64,000 nt of DNA from Variovorax sp. (GTDB lineage Bacteria; Pseudomonadota; Gammaproteobacteria; Burkholderiales; Burkholderiaceae_C). The notes below the pieces were generated by a model. It was given only the letters and a program-made list of their open reading frames with translations. It made no database searches and was not told the origin of the DNA. The stretch covers positions 1 through 64,000 of the forward strand of contig JAGIAI010000020.1 in NCBI GenBank assembly GCA_017744935.1. The letters are read 5' to 3'. This document shows, one piece after another, positions 62,974 to 64,000 of the stretch (position 1 is the stretch's first letter; each line of letters starts with the position of its first letter). The translations under genes were made by a program, and so were the position numbers.

Positions 62974-64000
62974 TCAGAGCGCCTGTGCGACGGCGGGCTG
63001 GGTGATGACGGCCGGGGTGACGGCGCCGGGCGCTTCGAGCGGCGGCGTGTCGCAGTCCAGGAAGCTCAACAAGGTGGTCTTGCTGATGGCGCCGCAGAAG
63101 CGACCATCGCTTGCAACGACGGGCACCGCGCAGACGGCTTGCGCAACTTGTCCGAAGAGACCGGCAACGGGTGCATCCGCAGCGATCGGGTTCAACGCGT
63201 CGAGGAAGGCATGTCGAAGTCCCAGCGGCCCCGAGTGGCCATCGAGCGCTGCGCGCAAGGAGTCTGCTGACACCGTGCCCAGATAGCGGCGATCGGGGCT
63301 CACGACATAGGCATGCTCGCGGTCCTGGTCCTCCAGCAGCTTCAGCGCGGCACGCGCACCGCGATCGGTGTGCTCCGAAACGATGGTCAGCGACTTGCGC
63401 GCGATGTCGGAAGCCTTGAAGACAGCCGCAGCATCCACGCCGCGGACAAAGCTGCGCACGTAGTCGTTGGCCGGGCTTCGCAGGATCTCGTCCGGTGTGC
63501 CGATCTGGATGACCTGGCCGTCCTTCATGATCGCGATGCGATCGCCGATGCGCATTGCTTCGTCGAGGTCGTGCGAGATGAAGACGATGGTGCGGCGCTG
63601 CACTTGCTGCAGTCGCAGCAGCTCCGACTGCATCTCGGACCGGATGATCGGGTCGAGCGCAGAGAAGGCTTCGTCCATCAACAGGATCGATGGATTGGAT
63701 GCAAGCGCACGGGCGAGACCGACGCGCTGCTGCATGCCGCCCGAGAGCTCATCGGGATAGCTCTCGCCCCACCCCGCCAGGCCGACCTGCTCCAGAGCCT
63801 GCTCCGCCTGATCGAGCCGCTCTTTCTTGCCGACGCCCGCGAGGTCGAGACCGAAGGCGGCGTTCTCGCGAACCGTCATGTGCGGCATCAACGCAAAGGA
63901 CTGGAACACCATGCTGATGTCCTTGCGCCGCAGCGTGCGCAGCTCCGCGTCAGAGTGGCTGTTGATGTCCGCACCGTCGATCACGATGCGGCCCGCTGTC
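62974..64000 (-). CDS. proV: Glycine betaine/proline ABC transporter ATP-binding protein (3' part)
   Basis: The visible part is about 341 codons and the gene continues past the right edge, so Walker A is not in view. Present are the Q-loop region SMVFQSFALMPHMTV, the signature ELSGGMQQR, Walker B ILLMDEAFSALD, and two C-terminal CBS domains (about the last 120 residues) that gate transport by ionic strength. It is the first gene of the osmoprotectant operon proVWX. Confidence 0.9.
   Translation of the reverse strand, partial: TAGRIVIDGADINSHSDAELRTLRRKDISMVFQSFALMPHMTVRENAAFGLDLAGVGKKERLDQAEQALEQVGLAGWGESYPDELSGGMQQRVGLARALASNPSILLMDEAFSALDPIIRSEMQSELLRLQQVQRRTIVFISHDLDEAMRIGDRIAIMKDGQVIQIGTPDEILRSPANDYVRSFVRGVDAAAVFKASDIARKSLTIVSEHTDRGARAALKLLEDQDREHAYVVSPDRRYLGTVSADSLRAALDGHSGPLGLRHAFLDALNPIAADAPVAGLFGQVAQAVCAVPVVASDGRFCGAISKTTLLSFLDCDTPPLEAPGAVTPAVITQPAVAQAL

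Overview
The window is GC-rich, densely coded chromosomal DNA of a Betaproteobacterium. It is most likely a member of the Comamonadaceae, probably Variovorax or a close relative. The reasons are the protein repertoire (edd-eda beside a HAD gene, pcm-rhodanese-tolC synteny, an Ada-AlkA fusion beside ogt, a ZnuD-like receptor), the very short intergenic gaps, and two copies of a GGGGG...CCCCC-type intergenic repeat that I associate with this family from memory. I see no rRNA, tRNA, CRISPR array, insertion sequence, prophage or plasmid gene. No gene-free stretch exceeds about 220 bases.

Layout. (1) 1-3590: start of ettA, a TPR-methyltransferase and the DEAD-box helicase rhlE, closed by a bidirectional terminator. 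(2) 3603-9707 (minus): a probable carbohydrate operon with 2-hydroxyacid dehydrogenase, GntR/FCD regulator, solute-binding protein, two permeases and ATPase. (3) 9819-18962 (minus), plus the divergent gene at 19078: an oligopeptide-type ABC transporter, PLP-dependent D-amino acid deaminase, RpiR regulator, N-acyl-D-amino acid deacylase and RidA. The divergent region between transporter and ridA carries two matching 15-bp operator-like boxes about seven helical turns apart. (4) 19493-21033: dgoK-dgoA. (5) 21038-27617: a membrane protein misnamed 'site-specific recombinase', an SDR, MATE and MFS exporters, and a MarR/thioesterase divergon with two perfect palindromes. (6) 27666-35844: glyoxalase, the edd-eda-HAD operon, OmpA-like protein, ChaC, SodC, MocA-like protein, PdxH, AEC transporter and acylphosphatase. 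(7) 35947-39041 (minus): msrA, a small His/Cys protein and a ZnuD-like TonB receptor whose 5' end holds a G-quadruplex-like tract. (8) 39128-48247: TetR, RND adaptor and pump, pcm, rhodanese, tolC and an autotransporter barrel. (9) 48273-58002: waaA, algC, ada-alkA, ogt, EamA, DUF1345, two c-type cytochromes and a JmjC/cupin oxygenase. (10) 58086-64000: copA-cueR with a MerR-type promoter, and the proVWX glycine-betaine transporter, cut by the window end.

How the genes work together. The region suits a heterotrophic soil or rhizosphere bacterium. Sugars would go through the Entner-Doudoroff pathway and its galactose-type analogue (KDPGal kinase and aldolase). D-amino-acid derivatives or short peptides, perhaps from cell walls, would be imported, deacylated and deaminated, with RidA removing the reactive imine. 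Stress genes (msrA, sodC, gloA, copA, ada/ogt), efflux and envelope genes fill the rest. Several regulator genes lie beside palindromes that look like their operators. Several genes also have a -10-like hexamer ending about 7 bases before the start codon and no clear ribosome site, which suggests leaderless mRNAs.
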